DNA from: Thermohalobaculum sp039028795
GTDB taxonomy: Bacteria; Pseudomonadota; Alphaproteobacteria; Rhodobacterales; Rhodobacteraceae
Direction: 5' to 3'
DNA: 64,000 nt
Assembly: GCA_039028795.1 (NCBI GenBank)
Contig: JBCCHJ010000001.1
Coordinates: 124,001-188,000, forward strand
Shown piece after piece: positions 45,264 to 53,499 of this stretch. The first letter of the stretch is position 1. Every line of letters begins with the position of its first letter. The position numbers and the translations under genes are program-made. The notes beneath the pieces are model-generated. The model had not been told where the DNA came from and made no database searches. It saw only the letters and a program-made list of their open reading frames with translations.

Positions 45264-46442
45264 TCAAATGGGACCTGCATTTTTTGCCGTCCAAGCAACT
45301 TTCAGATCCAATAGTCCGCGAAATGCCCAACCCCCAATTCGTGGCGTTTCAGATATGCGCAAATCCGGTAGAGTCTGAAATAGCATCGGGAGCGCGATAT
45401 CGGCGATCAGTGTCCGGCTGGCCGCGGCGCCCGCACAGAAATGAGGTCCTGAGCCGAAGGCAATGTGTTTCGAGCTGTCCCGTGTGATGTCAAAGCAATC
45501 GGGATTGTCGAAATAGGCGGGGTCGCGATTTGCTGCGCCGAACATGAAGAACACTCGGCCTTCAGGTTCAAATTCGATACCGTCGTAACTGTAGCCCATC
45601 GCGACGCGGCGCGGGGACATGCCGATGGGACTGATCCAACGCACATACTCGTCGAAGGCCTGCGCCCAGGTCGCATCGCCATCTAAAACATGCGCCAATT
45701 GATCGGGATGCGACAGCAATGCCCACGCCATTCCGGCAATAGCATCGCGAGGTTCATTCTGGCCGCCCGAGATAGCGAGTTTCACATTCGCACAGACCGT
45801 ATCCATCGGCAGACCAGCCTGAAGTTGAACTGAGATCAACGAAGAATCTGGTGCATCGGCTAAATCCTTTGCCCGGTCCACAATTGCCGCATCCAGCATT
45901 GCCGTGGCAGCATTGCAGCGTGCTTCGATGTCTGGGTCGCCCGCGTAATTCGCGATGCCGTCGATCATTGCCTGACTGCAAGCGTCCATTTCCTGGGCAC
46001 TGATTGTCTCTAGTCCGGTGATTGCGCGCAGGGCATTTCCAGAAAGCAGCATGGCATAATCGGTGACCAGATCGGCTTGGCCTCGGGGCCTTAGATCTGC
46101 GAGGATTTCTTCCGCATCTTTCCGAAACCGCGCTAACCATCGGCTTCGGACCGTGCGCGGTGAAAGTGCGGGGAACGTGGCACGGCGTTCTTTCTGATGC
46201 TGTTTGCCGTCCTTGCGCATCATATTGTGCCCCATCAGCTTGTTCATCAGGCCATCGGGCTGGTGAGAGGAAAAGACTTCGACCCGCTTTTCGCACTCTG
46301 CGATGTGATCCCTTCGGGTCATCAGGATTGACCCTAGCTGAGGAACGAATGCGATCGGCGCCTCTGATTGCAATCGCGCCAGGTCGGGATAGGGATCATC
46401 CCAAAAGGCCTTGGGATCGATGTCGTAGGTCGGCGCTTTCAC
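45264..46442 (-). CDS. Cytochrome P450
   Basis: This ~392-aa P450 is a heme monooxygenase. The heme-binding loop is FGSGPHFCAGAAASR with the thiolate Cys, the K-helix E-x-x-R is EYVR, and the I-helix reads ISGGQNEPRDAI. Length fits soluble bacterial P450s. I chose GTG 46442 (start VKAPTYDIDPKAFW), 5 bp after the previous stop; TTG 46457 is also possible, and neither has a clear ribosome site. It follows the isoprenylcysteine-type methyltransferase gene. The substrate is unknown. Confidence 0.85.
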   Translation of the reverse strand: MKAPTYDIDPKAFWDDPYPDLARLQSEAPIAFVPQLGSILMTRRDHIAECEKRVEVFSSHQPDGLMNKLMGHNMMRKDGKQHQKERRATFPALSPRTVRSRWLARFRKDAEEILADLRPRGQADLVTDYAMLLSGNALRAITGLETISAQEMDACSQAMIDGIANYAGDPDIEARCNAATAMLDAAIVDRAKDLADAPDSSLISVQLQAGLPMDTVCANVKLAISGGQNEPRDAIAGMAWALLSHPDQLAHVLDGDATWAQAFDEYVRWISPIGMSPRRVAMGYSYDGIEFEPEGRVFFMFGAANRDPAYFDNPDCFDITRDSSKHIAFGSGPHFCAGAAASRTLIADIALPMLFQTLPDLRISETPRIGGWAFRGLLDLKVAWTAKNAGPI

Positions 46443-46447
46443 GGGCG

Positions 46448-46930
46448 CTATATCCAACGCCGCGTTTGAGTCAGATAGTTCTGATAGGGTTCGCCGAACT
46501 TTGCAGTCAGATACGCCTCTTCCCTGAGAACCACGCCATAGTGTAGCACTGCGGCGAAGGGCATGGCCAGGACCAGCGCATAGTCGATGGAAAATAACAG
46601 CGAAATGCCGACTAGCATCAGGATCAGCCCAGAATACATCGGGTTTCTGGTGAAGCGATATGGCCCGTCGAAGACCAGCACCAGCGCTGGTTTCGTCGGT
46701 TCGATATTTGTGCCAGCCTTGGTAAAGGCCAATATGCCGCCGATGGCAAGAACCACCGCCGCGGCCACAAAGAACCCACCAAGGGCCAGCATCCAAGTCG
46801 TATAAGCTGAAGGTAAGAACGCGGGTAGCGCCCAGGTCAGAAGAATTCCTGCTACCAGAAAACCGGCAAAAATCAGCGGTGGTAAAGCAACGACGCCGGG
46901 GTGATCGTCAGACTCGGGTCGGCCAAACAT
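46448..46930 (-). CDS. Isoprenylcysteine/phospholipid-type membrane methyltransferase
   Basis: This 160-aa protein has four or more hydrophobic helices and the signature of the ICMT/PEMT family: FDGPYRFTRNPMYSGLILMLVGISLL, then a final EEAYLTAKFGEPYQNYLTQTRRWI. The RNPMYSG and EE/FGEPY blocks bind SAM. The acceptor may be a lipid, isoprenoid or thiol; it is not defined here. It starts 6 bp after the aldolase stop and ends 5 bp before the P450 start. Confidence 0.82.
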   Translation of the reverse strand: MFGRPESDDHPGVVALPPLIFAGFLVAGILLTWALPAFLPSAYTTWMLALGGFFVAAAVVLAIGGILAFTKAGTNIEPTKPALVLVFDGPYRFTRNPMYSGLILMLVGISLLFSIDYALVLAMPFAAVLHYGVVLREEAYLTAKFGEPYQNYLTQTRRWI

Positions 46931-46936
46931 GGCCGT

Positions 46937-47701
46937 TCAGTCCCTGAAGTCCGACTCTGATCGATCCAACAGACGCTTTATGCTGTCCAGATGGCGGTGG
47001 GCTTCGATGCCTTGGCTGTCGGCCTCGATGGCGACTTGGGCGGCGATTTCGTCTGGAATGATCGCCAGCTCTCGCCCGGTCCACAGCGCTTTGATATAAA
47101 TCTCGCAAGCGCGTTCGAAGTAATACATGGTGTTGAAGGTCTCGGCGACGGTCTGTCCGATGACCATGATGCCGTGATTGCCCATGACCAGAACCTTCTT
47201 GGTCGCGTCCTGCAGGGCACTGCAAGCGCGCTCGGCCTCTTCATCCAGCGCAAGACCGCCATATTCGGTGTCATAGGCAATTCGGTTGTGAAATAAAGCT
47301 GCGTTCTGATCACACATTGGAAGAACCGGATCTTTGAAAGACGCCAGCACAGTCGCGTGGATCGAATGAACATGCATCGCACAGCGTGCGTGCGGGCATA
47401 GCCGGTGTAACGCACCGTGCAGGCCCCAGGCCGTGGGGTCCGGTGCATCGGGCCGGTCCATGGTCGATGGATCGTTCGCATCGATCAGCAACATGTCCGA
47501 TGCCCGGATCAGGCTGAAATGCACCTGGTTCGGGTTCATCAGGAACTGGGTGCCGTCATCGTTCACGCTGAGCGAGAAGTGGTTCGATACACCTTCATGC
47601 AACCGTTCCCGTGCTGTCCAGCGGAAGGCCGCGGCCAGATCGATACGTTCCTGAACATAAGTCAGATTAGCCCCGTGGGGGTGAAGATCGGTAACGGACA
47701 T
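46937..47701 (-). CDS. Class II aldolase/adducin family protein
   Basis: This 254-aa protein matches the FucA/AraD fold. Zinc ligands are likely the two His in HVHS and the late His in MGNHGIMVIG, with a Glu-rich helix (LDEEAERACSAL) between. It may split a phosphorylated or free hydroxy-acid. Start ATG follows GGAGGCACGAC. It leads a minus-strand run with the methyltransferase and P450. Confidence 0.85.
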   Translation of the reverse strand: MSVTDLHPHGANLTYVQERIDLAAAFRWTARERLHEGVSNHFSLSVNDDGTQFLMNPNQVHFSLIRASDMLLIDANDPSTMDRPDAPDPTAWGLHGALHRLCPHARCAMHVHSIHATVLASFKDPVLPMCDQNAALFHNRIAYDTEYGGLALDEEAERACSALQDATKKVLVMGNHGIMVIGQTVAETFNTMYYFERACEIYIKALWTGRELAIIPDEIAAQVAIEADSQGIEAHRHLDSIKRLLDRSESDFRD

Positions 47702-47791
47702 GTCGTGCCTCCATGAACGGTTGGCACCATAATGCCCAGAAAATCGCGCCCGCTCAAGCAGCGAGCGCGCAGCTTAATCATCCCAATGCCA

Positions 47792-49114
47792 TCAGTTTCC
47801 CATGTAATGGGAATAGACATAGCCCAAATCGGCCTCTCCACCGAGATCGAGGCCTGAGTTCACGCCAACCGTCACGCCAATCAACATTGGACAGATGTTT
47901 TTACCCTCTTTCGGTCCAGACGTCGCTTTGACGACCGCAAAGGCAAAACTGATATCCATGCCTTTCTTGAAGCCGCCAACCTTGCCGCCCATCTTGCCGC
48001 CTTCGACGACCAGCATATGCGACGGTTGTGTGGGTCCGGCCAGGAAATAGCCAGTCACCTGAACGCCGGCCGTTCCATCGGCGGCATCGCCACCCTTGCC
48101 GGCGGTTGCGCTGAACGCCAGCGCCCGGCCTTCGTTACTGAAGCCTTGAGCGTTAAAGTCGATAATCCGTTCAGAAGTTACGTTGCCACCCAAGGCCAAC
48201 ATGTGCAGCCCTGGGAAGGGGATGGAAACACTACCATCGACCACGAATCCAAATGAAGCCGCTTTTGGGACAATGGATCTGGGCAGAAAAGTCCGATCCT
48301 CGCATCCACGGATTGGTCTACGGCGCAGATTAGGATCCTCTAACGCGTTCAATTCGGCAATCAGTGTCGGATCGTCATAATTCCTAACCTTAACACCCTT
48401 AGCTCGCGCCTCGGACAAGCGTGTCGCAGCACTGCCCAGTGCACCGATCAGCTTCGCGTTCTTTTCGATAAAAGCACGGGCCTCGGCGATCTTCTCCGGA
48501 TCGATCTTCAGCCATTTCGGTGGCTGCAGCTTTGCCATCTCCATGCGCATACAGGCATTTTCGGCCTTGTCGTCCTTGACCTTCTTCCAAAGCTTGGCCC
48601 GGACATATCCCGAAGGGCATTTTAGGCACGTCTTTCCTACGCCATTGCGGAAGCTACCTTTCGGACATCCACGCTCACCTTGAAATTTCGCTCGGCTGTA
48701 GGTTGCGGGAACTTTCTGCTCGCACCGTTTTTTACCCGGATTCAGCTTTGATCCTTTTGGGCAGATATAGCAGATCTTGGCGATTGGGTTGAATTTCGGA
48801 TCACCAGGGCAGGGACGGAGCACACCCTTGGGTTTCGACAGATGCAGGAATTTGACCGGCTTTTTATAGCTTTTGCGTTTGCACTCGCGTCCTGTCCCGA
48901 TCGGGATCGGTAGATTGCGTTTGAGTCCTGTCGGGCAGGTGAAGCACTTGTTCAGCACGCCCTGACGGAAACTGCCGGGATACTTGGCTTTGCAACCGAA
49001 CTTCCCGATGACATCAGCATCGGCGAAGTTGACCTTCAGTGGGGCATCGGCCCAGGTGGCGGAGGAAAACAGGCTCACGCCGACAACGGCGAAGATCTTT
49101 AGTGCGGTCTTCAT
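47792..49114 (-). CDS. Secreted Cys-rich repeat protein
   Basis: This 440-aa protein has a signal peptide (cleavage near TWADAP) and at least five short Cys modules of the form CPxG-(x)n-C, such as CFTCPTGLKRN, CYICPKGSKLNPGKKRC and CLKCPSGYVR, resembling small Cys-paired EGF-like or granulin-like repeats. A basic, helical middle region follows, then a Gly-rich C-terminal domain (FGFVVDGSVSIPFPGLHM, GGKMGGKVGGFKKG). I do not recognise it. The ATG 49114 was chosen because upstream codons in this frame look non-coding. It is divergent from the RNA ligase leader. Confidence 0.7.
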   Translation of the reverse strand: MKTALKIFAVVGVSLFSSATWADAPLKVNFADADVIGKFGCKAKYPGSFRQGVLNKCFTCPTGLKRNLPIPIGTGRECKRKSYKKPVKFLHLSKPKGVLRPCPGDPKFNPIAKICYICPKGSKLNPGKKRCEQKVPATYSRAKFQGERGCPKGSFRNGVGKTCLKCPSGYVRAKLWKKVKDDKAENACMRMEMAKLQPPKWLKIDPEKIAEARAFIEKNAKLIGALGSAATRLSEARAKGVKVRNYDDPTLIAELNALEDPNLRRRPIRGCEDRTFLPRSIVPKAASFGFVVDGSVSIPFPGLHMLALGGNVTSERIIDFNAQGFSNEGRALAFSATAGKGGDAADGTAGVQVTGYFLAGPTQPSHMLVVEGGKMGGKVGGFKKGMDISFAFAVVKATSGPKEGKNICPMLIGVTVGVNSGLDLGGEADLGYVYSHYMGN

Positions 49115-49295
49115 GGAGGGTCTCTTTCTTGAACTTCTGCCGGCGGTTGTGCGACCGGCCCAGAAATTGTCCCATTGTTTAAGAAATCTGACAAGTTCCA
49201 TCCGGCAGAGGCATGATCCGATGGTGTTGGGTTTTTGCATCATTTTGCCAACTGGTGCGCAGCTAGACCATCCATGGTTGATCCGACTCGGAGAA

Positions 49296-49316
49296 TCGGT
49301 CAGAGATACTGACCGA
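49296..49316 (+). promoter_or_regulatory. 5' hairpin in the RNA ligase leader
   Basis: TCGGTCAG-AGATA-CTGACCGA is a perfect 8-bp stem just upstream of the ribosome site of the 41-codon frame. It may be an RNA structure or an operator; the sequence does not say which. Confidence 0.45.
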
Positions 49317-49330
49317 AGAGAGAGGATGAC

Positions 49331-49456
49331 ATGACTTTGCATCGGTCGAACCAAGACAAACGTACCGCGCCGGCGAATGCCCGCGTGGCCGTTTTTGGTT
49401 GGGCGTGCGCGACAACGGCGGCGCGGACCGGTGTGAGGAGATGCAGGATCAGTTAA
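49331..49456 (+). CDS. Possible 41-aa leader peptide
   Basis: ATG 49331 has a good site (AGAGGATGAC) and opens 41 codons ending at TAA 49454-49456. The peptide is basic and not like any family I know. Its end lies inside the region that forms alternative RNA stems before the RNA ligase, so a leader-peptide role is possible. Confidence 0.35.
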   Translation: MTLHRSNQDKRTAPANARVAVFGWACATTAARTGVRRCRIS

Positions 49457-49507
49457 CTTTCCAGAACATCCCGAACCGACCGCGCCGCCGCTTCCCAGGA
49501 AGCGGCG
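49417..49507 (+). promoter_or_regulatory. Candidate attenuator: competing RNA stems before the RNA ligase
   Basis: GGCGGCGCGG (49417-49426) can pair perfectly with CCGCGCCGCC (49480-49489). The 3' arm overlaps the left arm of a second stem, CGCCGCTTCC/GGAAGCGGCG (49486-49507, up to 10 bp around CA, or 8 bp with a six-base loop), followed by TTTGTCGTTTT like an intrinsic terminator. The two stems exclude each other. The RNA ligase ribosome site begins about 10 bp later. Regulation by attenuation is inference. Confidence 0.45.
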
Positions 49508-49529
49508 TTTGTCGTTTTGGAGGACCACA

Positions 49530-50651
49530 ATGATCAGGATTGAGTATATCGACGACGTCTTGCCACACATCCCGCGGGATGCTGGGATCATCGTATCGGA
49601 CCGTCAGGATTATCAGGTGATCGACTATGTCTATGCAGTTGATGAAACCTTCATAGACCCAATGGCACGCGAATGCCGTGGGTTGAAGTTTGCTCCTGAC
49701 GGGCGGATCTTGGCGCGGCCGTTCCACAAGTTCTTTAACCTGGGCGAAAAAGAACGGATCGAAAATATAGATTGGTCCTTGCCGCACAGGGTGCTGGACA
49801 AACTGGATGGATCCATGGTGCACCCGTGCCGTTTAGGCGGACGATTGGTGTTCATGACCCGCATGGGCGTGACGGAACAGGCAGAGGCTGCGCAGGCGGT
49901 TGCAGACGCGTCAGTCCTTGGGCTGTGCGAGGAGGCTTTAGCGTCTGGTATCACGCCGATCTTCGAGTTCACGTCACCCGGCAACAGGATCGTAATCGCC
50001 TATGATCGGCCCGCACTAACCTTGTTGGCCGCGCGGGAAACCGTGTCTGGGCGGTACTTGACCCATGATGAGACGCTGGCGCTGGCAGTAGCCCATGGCG
50101 TGCCCCTGGTTCGCGACCTTGGACCGGTGATGGATCCCGACGATTTTGTCGCTGGGGCCAGGGCGCTTGAGGGGGCTGAAGGCTATGTCATTGCCTTCGA
50201 CGACGGACACCGGGTGAAGGTGAAGGCGGATGCCTACGTCCTGCGGCACCGGATTTTGTCTGATGTCAGCCATGAAAGAAACGTCTTGGCGATCATTGTC
50301 GAAGACGGTGTCGATGATGTATTGGCGCTGCTTCCGCCTGAGGTTGGTGACGAAGTCGCGGCCTATCGGGACCGGGTGCACCTGGGCGTTGCACGTCAAA
50401 TTGATGTGCTACAGGGCTTTGTTGCGCCCCGGCGTGACCTTACCCGGAAGGACTTTGCGTTGGCGGTGAAGGCGAACTTAGACCAGCGGCTATGGCCTGT
50501 TGCGTTCGCGATGTACGACGGCAGCGATGGTCGTGACCGGATCATGGGGATCTTGAATCATGCTAGCGGCTCGGCCGGGCGGCTGGATACGGTGCGTGAT
50601 CTTTTTGATCTTACGTGGCCCGCCGCCAGTTTGCCGGAAACGGCATATTGA
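49530..50651 (+). CDS. T4 Rnl1-like RNA ligase
   Basis: This 373-aa nucleotidyl transferase seals RNA 5'-phosphate/3'-hydroxyl ends through an enzyme-AMP step. The adenylated Lys is Lys91 in KLDGSM, with Glu146 in FEFTSPGNRIV, Glu217 in EGYVI and the Lys230-x-Lys232 pair in RVKVKAD. The spacing Glu217 to the two Lys (13, 15) equals that of T4 Rnl1 (E227, K240, K242) as I recall it. The C-terminal ~130 residues differ. The ATG follows GGAGGACCACA. No kinase/phosphatase partner is beside it. It is convergent with DUF3726. Confidence 0.85.
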   Translation: MIRIEYIDDVLPHIPRDAGIIVSDRQDYQVIDYVYAVDETFIDPMARECRGLKFAPDGRILARPFHKFFNLGEKERIENIDWSLPHRVLDKLDGSMVHPCRLGGRLVFMTRMGVTEQAEAAQAVADASVLGLCEEALASGITPIFEFTSPGNRIVIAYDRPALTLLAARETVSGRYLTHDETLALAVAHGVPLVRDLGPVMDPDDFVAGARALEGAEGYVIAFDDGHRVKVKADAYVLRHRILSDVSHERNVLAIIVEDGVDDVLALLPPEVGDEVAAYRDRVHLGVARQIDVLQGFVAPRRDLTRKDFALAVKANLDQRLWPVAFAMYDGSDGRDRIMGILNHASGSAGRLDTVRDLFDLTWPAASLPETAY

Positions 50652-50655
50652 GAGT

Positions 50656-50681
50656 GTGGCAGAGGGTGCGCCTCCTGCCAC
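50656..50681. terminator. Hairpin after the RNA ligase gene
   Basis: GTGGCAG and CTGCCAC pair as a 7-bp stem with an internal partly paired loop, 5 bp after the ligase stop and before the convergent DUF3726 gene. Confidence 0.4.
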
Positions 50682-50786
50682 GCCAGATTCCACGAGGTAC
50701 CGGCGCCAGATGGGAGCATCTTACATTGATACCGATGGTTTGTAGGCAGATCGACGGCAGCGGCCCATGCCGTTGATGCCAACTCT

Positions 50787-51344
50787 CTAATCGTTGTCCG
50801 TAAGTCCGGCACCCGCCCCGCTGATCCGGGACGCTTCGGTCGCAGGCGCATAGGTCAGATGCGCGAGGCGCTCTAACCGAAGCAGCGCGTCCTTGGGGAT
50901 TGAGTATACTCTACTAAACTCAGGGGTCCGTAAGCGCGCGCCCGCAGTCATCAAGACGTTTAAGATGCCGTGATCAAGCAGAGTGACGTTCAGGTCGGTT
51001 CCGTTTCTTGCGACGTGGATCACCAGATCTTGGATCCGAATCTGGATCTGCCCATCGCGGGCTGCCCGGCTTAGGAATGGCAGCAGGACCAGCGGATGCG
51101 AGATCTTGACCCCGTTCGCCGGGCTCAAGTTTTGAGTATCTGCGACGGCAATGCCCAGCGATATTGGGCAAGTCTTGGCCCCAACGTCTTCTAAGACGCT
51201 GACCATGGCTTCGGCCCCAGGCAGTCCGAACGAAGACAACCACCGGACGGCCCATCCCGCCTCTTCGGCAACGCCCCAGGGATGTCCTGCGCCACGCGCG
51301 GCTTTTGTCGTTAGAGCTTGAATTTCACCCAGCGACCAACTCAA
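50787..51344 (-). CDS. DUF3726 protein
   Basis: This 185-aa protein matches DUF3726 by its start (MSWSLGEIQALTTKAARGAGHPWGVAEEAGWAVRWL, residues 1-35) and length. The family has no known function. It is coupled to the preceding 556-aa protein by an ATGA overlap and ends a set of four minus-strand genes running from the dipeptidase. Confidence 0.75.
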   Translation of the reverse strand: MSWSLGEIQALTTKAARGAGHPWGVAEEAGWAVRWLSSFGLPGAEAMVSVLEDVGAKTCPISLGIAVADTQNLSPANGVKISHPLVLLPFLSRAARDGQIQIRIQDLVIHVARNGTDLNVTLLDHGILNVLMTAGARLRTPEFSRVYSIPKDALLRLERLAHLTYAPATEASRISGAGAGLTDND

Positions 51345-53011
51345 TGCGGTAACATCCAGTCATCCAGGCCCCAAAGCTCAGGTTCGTTCGGGAACGGCGC
51401 GCCTTGGAACATCGTGATACGGACCCAGCGATCAGATCGAGGATCGAACCGGGTCGCGCCGAAAAAGGAGAGCTTTGCGCGCAGCAGATCGATCGGCAGC
51501 ATGTCGTGGGCGATCGTATTGTCCTGGATCTCTCCGAATGGATGGTTGATCATTTGCTGAAGTCGCCGCACGGCATAACGGTGCTCCGGCACGGCCTGCA
51601 GGGTTACTGCAATGGGTTGATCGGATGGCGCGTCGCACAAATCCGAATACAGCGCCGCAATCTCGCGCCCGGGCGCTAACGGTTGCTCGTAAGGCTCCAG
51701 AGGCTCCTCTGCTCGTTCAGCCAGGCGCGGTTCCAACTTTTCGGTCGAGGTGTACCATAGCCGGGCCTTTGCGGTCAGCGCGTTCCAGTCGGTGTCCAGC
51801 GCCCATCGATAGTCGCACTCGATCTGAGCGCGGATCGAACCCACCGTGCGCATGCCATCGATGTCGAAAGCCGCCGTTTCATCTGCGGACATGGACGCAC
51901 AAAGATCGTCGATAATCTCTCCAAAGGGCTCCAACAACAAGGCCAGTACCTGTTCTTGACCTTCCGGCCCCAGCGAGCTTTCTACCCAGATCCAGACTTC
52001 GTCCCAGACAGCAAAGTGATCAGCCGTTACAACGCGCAACCATTCATCAAATGCCGCAAGGTCGTGCTGCATATTCTGAATTTTCTCAACCTGTAATGGA
52101 TGATCTGACCTCCATTCCTCTGCGTTCCGGATCGCCCGGCCAACCAACCGCCGCAAATGCGCTAAATCATCTTCGGTGATGGGACGTTCCCGCACACGTG
52201 CCAGCGCGGTTTCTTTGGCCTCGATCCAATTGTTGATTAGGACCGGATGCGTCAGCAGAAACGGCGCCATCCCTAGACCGGTCGAGTTCCCTACGCCCAG
52301 ATTGCGACGGAGATCGGGCGATAAGGTAGCCGCATCTGGATTGCGCACCCGTGCCAAATGTTCAGCAATATCGACGGTGAACGCACGGATGAGCCATACC
52401 GTCAACATTTCCGCCTGGAACGGAGATGCGAACTCTGGCCGGTCGGCAATCGCCTCTCGATCGGACAGTCCGAACTTACCAGACCCGTATACGGCAGTGG
52501 TGCGCATCAGGTAACCGACATCTGAAAGCATCCGGGTATCAGGTTGTTCGCCGTTCGCTAACCGATCGACGACATGGCTGAATAGGCGCACGGATCGGTT
52601 GGCGCGGGAAAGTGTCAGCTCACGTCCTGACATGCGCGCAGTTTCCTGCCCGGGTACCTGACCCTCCAGCCGTTGCAAGTCGGCCTGGGTGGGTTCGCCA
52701 TCGAAGAGCGTGAACGTCGCGTCCCAAGCCTCGGCAATCACCCTGTCGGATCGCAGATGATCCGGCAGGTCATGGGCGAACGCAACCAGGGTATAGGTTC
52801 GTTCTGGTCCGCGCGCCCGATATAACGCCCGCCCCACGCCATGCGTGTCTACGTCCCATAGAGGCCGGTCAACCTGCCACGCTTCAGCAGCCATCCTCCG
52901 CAGCATCTGGCGCATGAAACTCAGCCGTGTCGGGTGATAAGATCCCATCCGGCCCAGCCGCATTACCTCGCTTGGTGAGCGCAAGGGTATCTTGGGTGGC
53001 TGACCGTCCAT
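51341..53011 (-). CDS. 556-aa orphan protein
   Basis: This long soluble protein is rich in helices and in Arg, Glu and Trp, with no signal peptide and no motif I can name. Distinct parts are RSPSEVMRLGRMGSYHPTRL at the start, a central GNSTGLGMAPFLLTHPVL, and a tail ending in RWVRITMFQGAPFP and WGLDDWM. Its ATG overlaps the GNAT stop (TGATG) and its stop overlaps the DUF3726 start, so translation of all three is coupled. A role with the nearby dipeptidase is likely but undefined. Confidence 0.7.
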   Translation of the reverse strand: MDGQPPKIPLRSPSEVMRLGRMGSYHPTRLSFMRQMLRRMAAEAWQVDRPLWDVDTHGVGRALYRARGPERTYTLVAFAHDLPDHLRSDRVIAEAWDATFTLFDGEPTQADLQRLEGQVPGQETARMSGRELTLSRANRSVRLFSHVVDRLANGEQPDTRMLSDVGYLMRTTAVYGSGKFGLSDREAIADRPEFASPFQAEMLTVWLIRAFTVDIAEHLARVRNPDAATLSPDLRRNLGVGNSTGLGMAPFLLTHPVLINNWIEAKETALARVRERPITEDDLAHLRRLVGRAIRNAEEWRSDHPLQVEKIQNMQHDLAAFDEWLRVVTADHFAVWDEVWIWVESSLGPEGQEQVLALLLEPFGEIIDDLCASMSADETAAFDIDGMRTVGSIRAQIECDYRWALDTDWNALTAKARLWYTSTEKLEPRLAERAEEPLEPYEQPLAPGREIAALYSDLCDAPSDQPIAVTLQAVPEHRYAVRRLQQMINHPFGEIQDNTIAHDMLPIDLLRAKLSFFGATRFDPRSDRWVRITMFQGAPFPNEPELWGLDDWMLPH

Positions 53012-53499
53012 CAGAACCTCAACTCAAAACGTTGCTCTTTGACCTCCACGCCCCAGGTGGTGTCGTGGTGCTGGTTGATCAGTCGAAAGCCAAACTTTTC
53101 ATAAAGCTGTTGTGCTGCGTCCAGGCCTTCGAATGTATTCAGAAACAGCCCCTTGGCGCCTTCTTCGGTAGCGTGGGAAATGGCGGTATTCATCAGATGG
53201 TGCCCGATGCCTTTGCCACGGGCGCCGTCCGCTGTGATGAACCACCTGAGATGCAACAGTCCACTCTCGGCGCTACCAGGATCCAGGGCTAGAGTCGCAA
53301 GAAACTGATCATCGTTTCGTGCCCATAGAAGATGAGATCGGGGGCTGCTCAATCGGCGCAAAAACCCAGCCATGTCCATGGCGACTTTTGTTTCAAAGAA
53401 CAGGCCAAAGCCCCACTCTTGGCAGTAGTACCGGCCATGCTGCTCGATGCACCAGCCCAAAAGGGCCGGCTGATAGCCATCGCCATAAGTCACCGTCAT
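53011..53499 (-). CDS. GNAT family N-acetyltransferase
   Basis: This 162-aa protein has the GNAT fold, with the acetyl-CoA loop GARGKGIGHHLM and the C-terminal AQQLYEKFGFRLI helix-strand pair. I chose the ATG at 53499 (start MTVTYGDGYQPALLG), which overlaps the dipeptidase stop by 4 bp (ATGA); the longer frame is read-through of the other gene. The acceptor is unknown but may be an amine or amino acid from the dipeptidase. Confidence 0.8.
   Translation of the reverse strand: MTVTYGDGYQPALLGWCIEQHGRYYCQEWGFGLFFETKVAMDMAGFLRRLSSPRSHLLWARNDDQFLATLALDPGSAESGLLHLRWFITADGARGKGIGHHLMNTAISHATEEGAKGLFLNTFEGLDAAQQLYEKFGFRLINQHHDTTWGVEVKEQRFELRF

Noticed and set aside
49115..50651. RNA ligase as part of a prophage
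   Set aside because: No integrase, terminase, capsid or att-like repeat is found around it, and flanking genes are metabolic.
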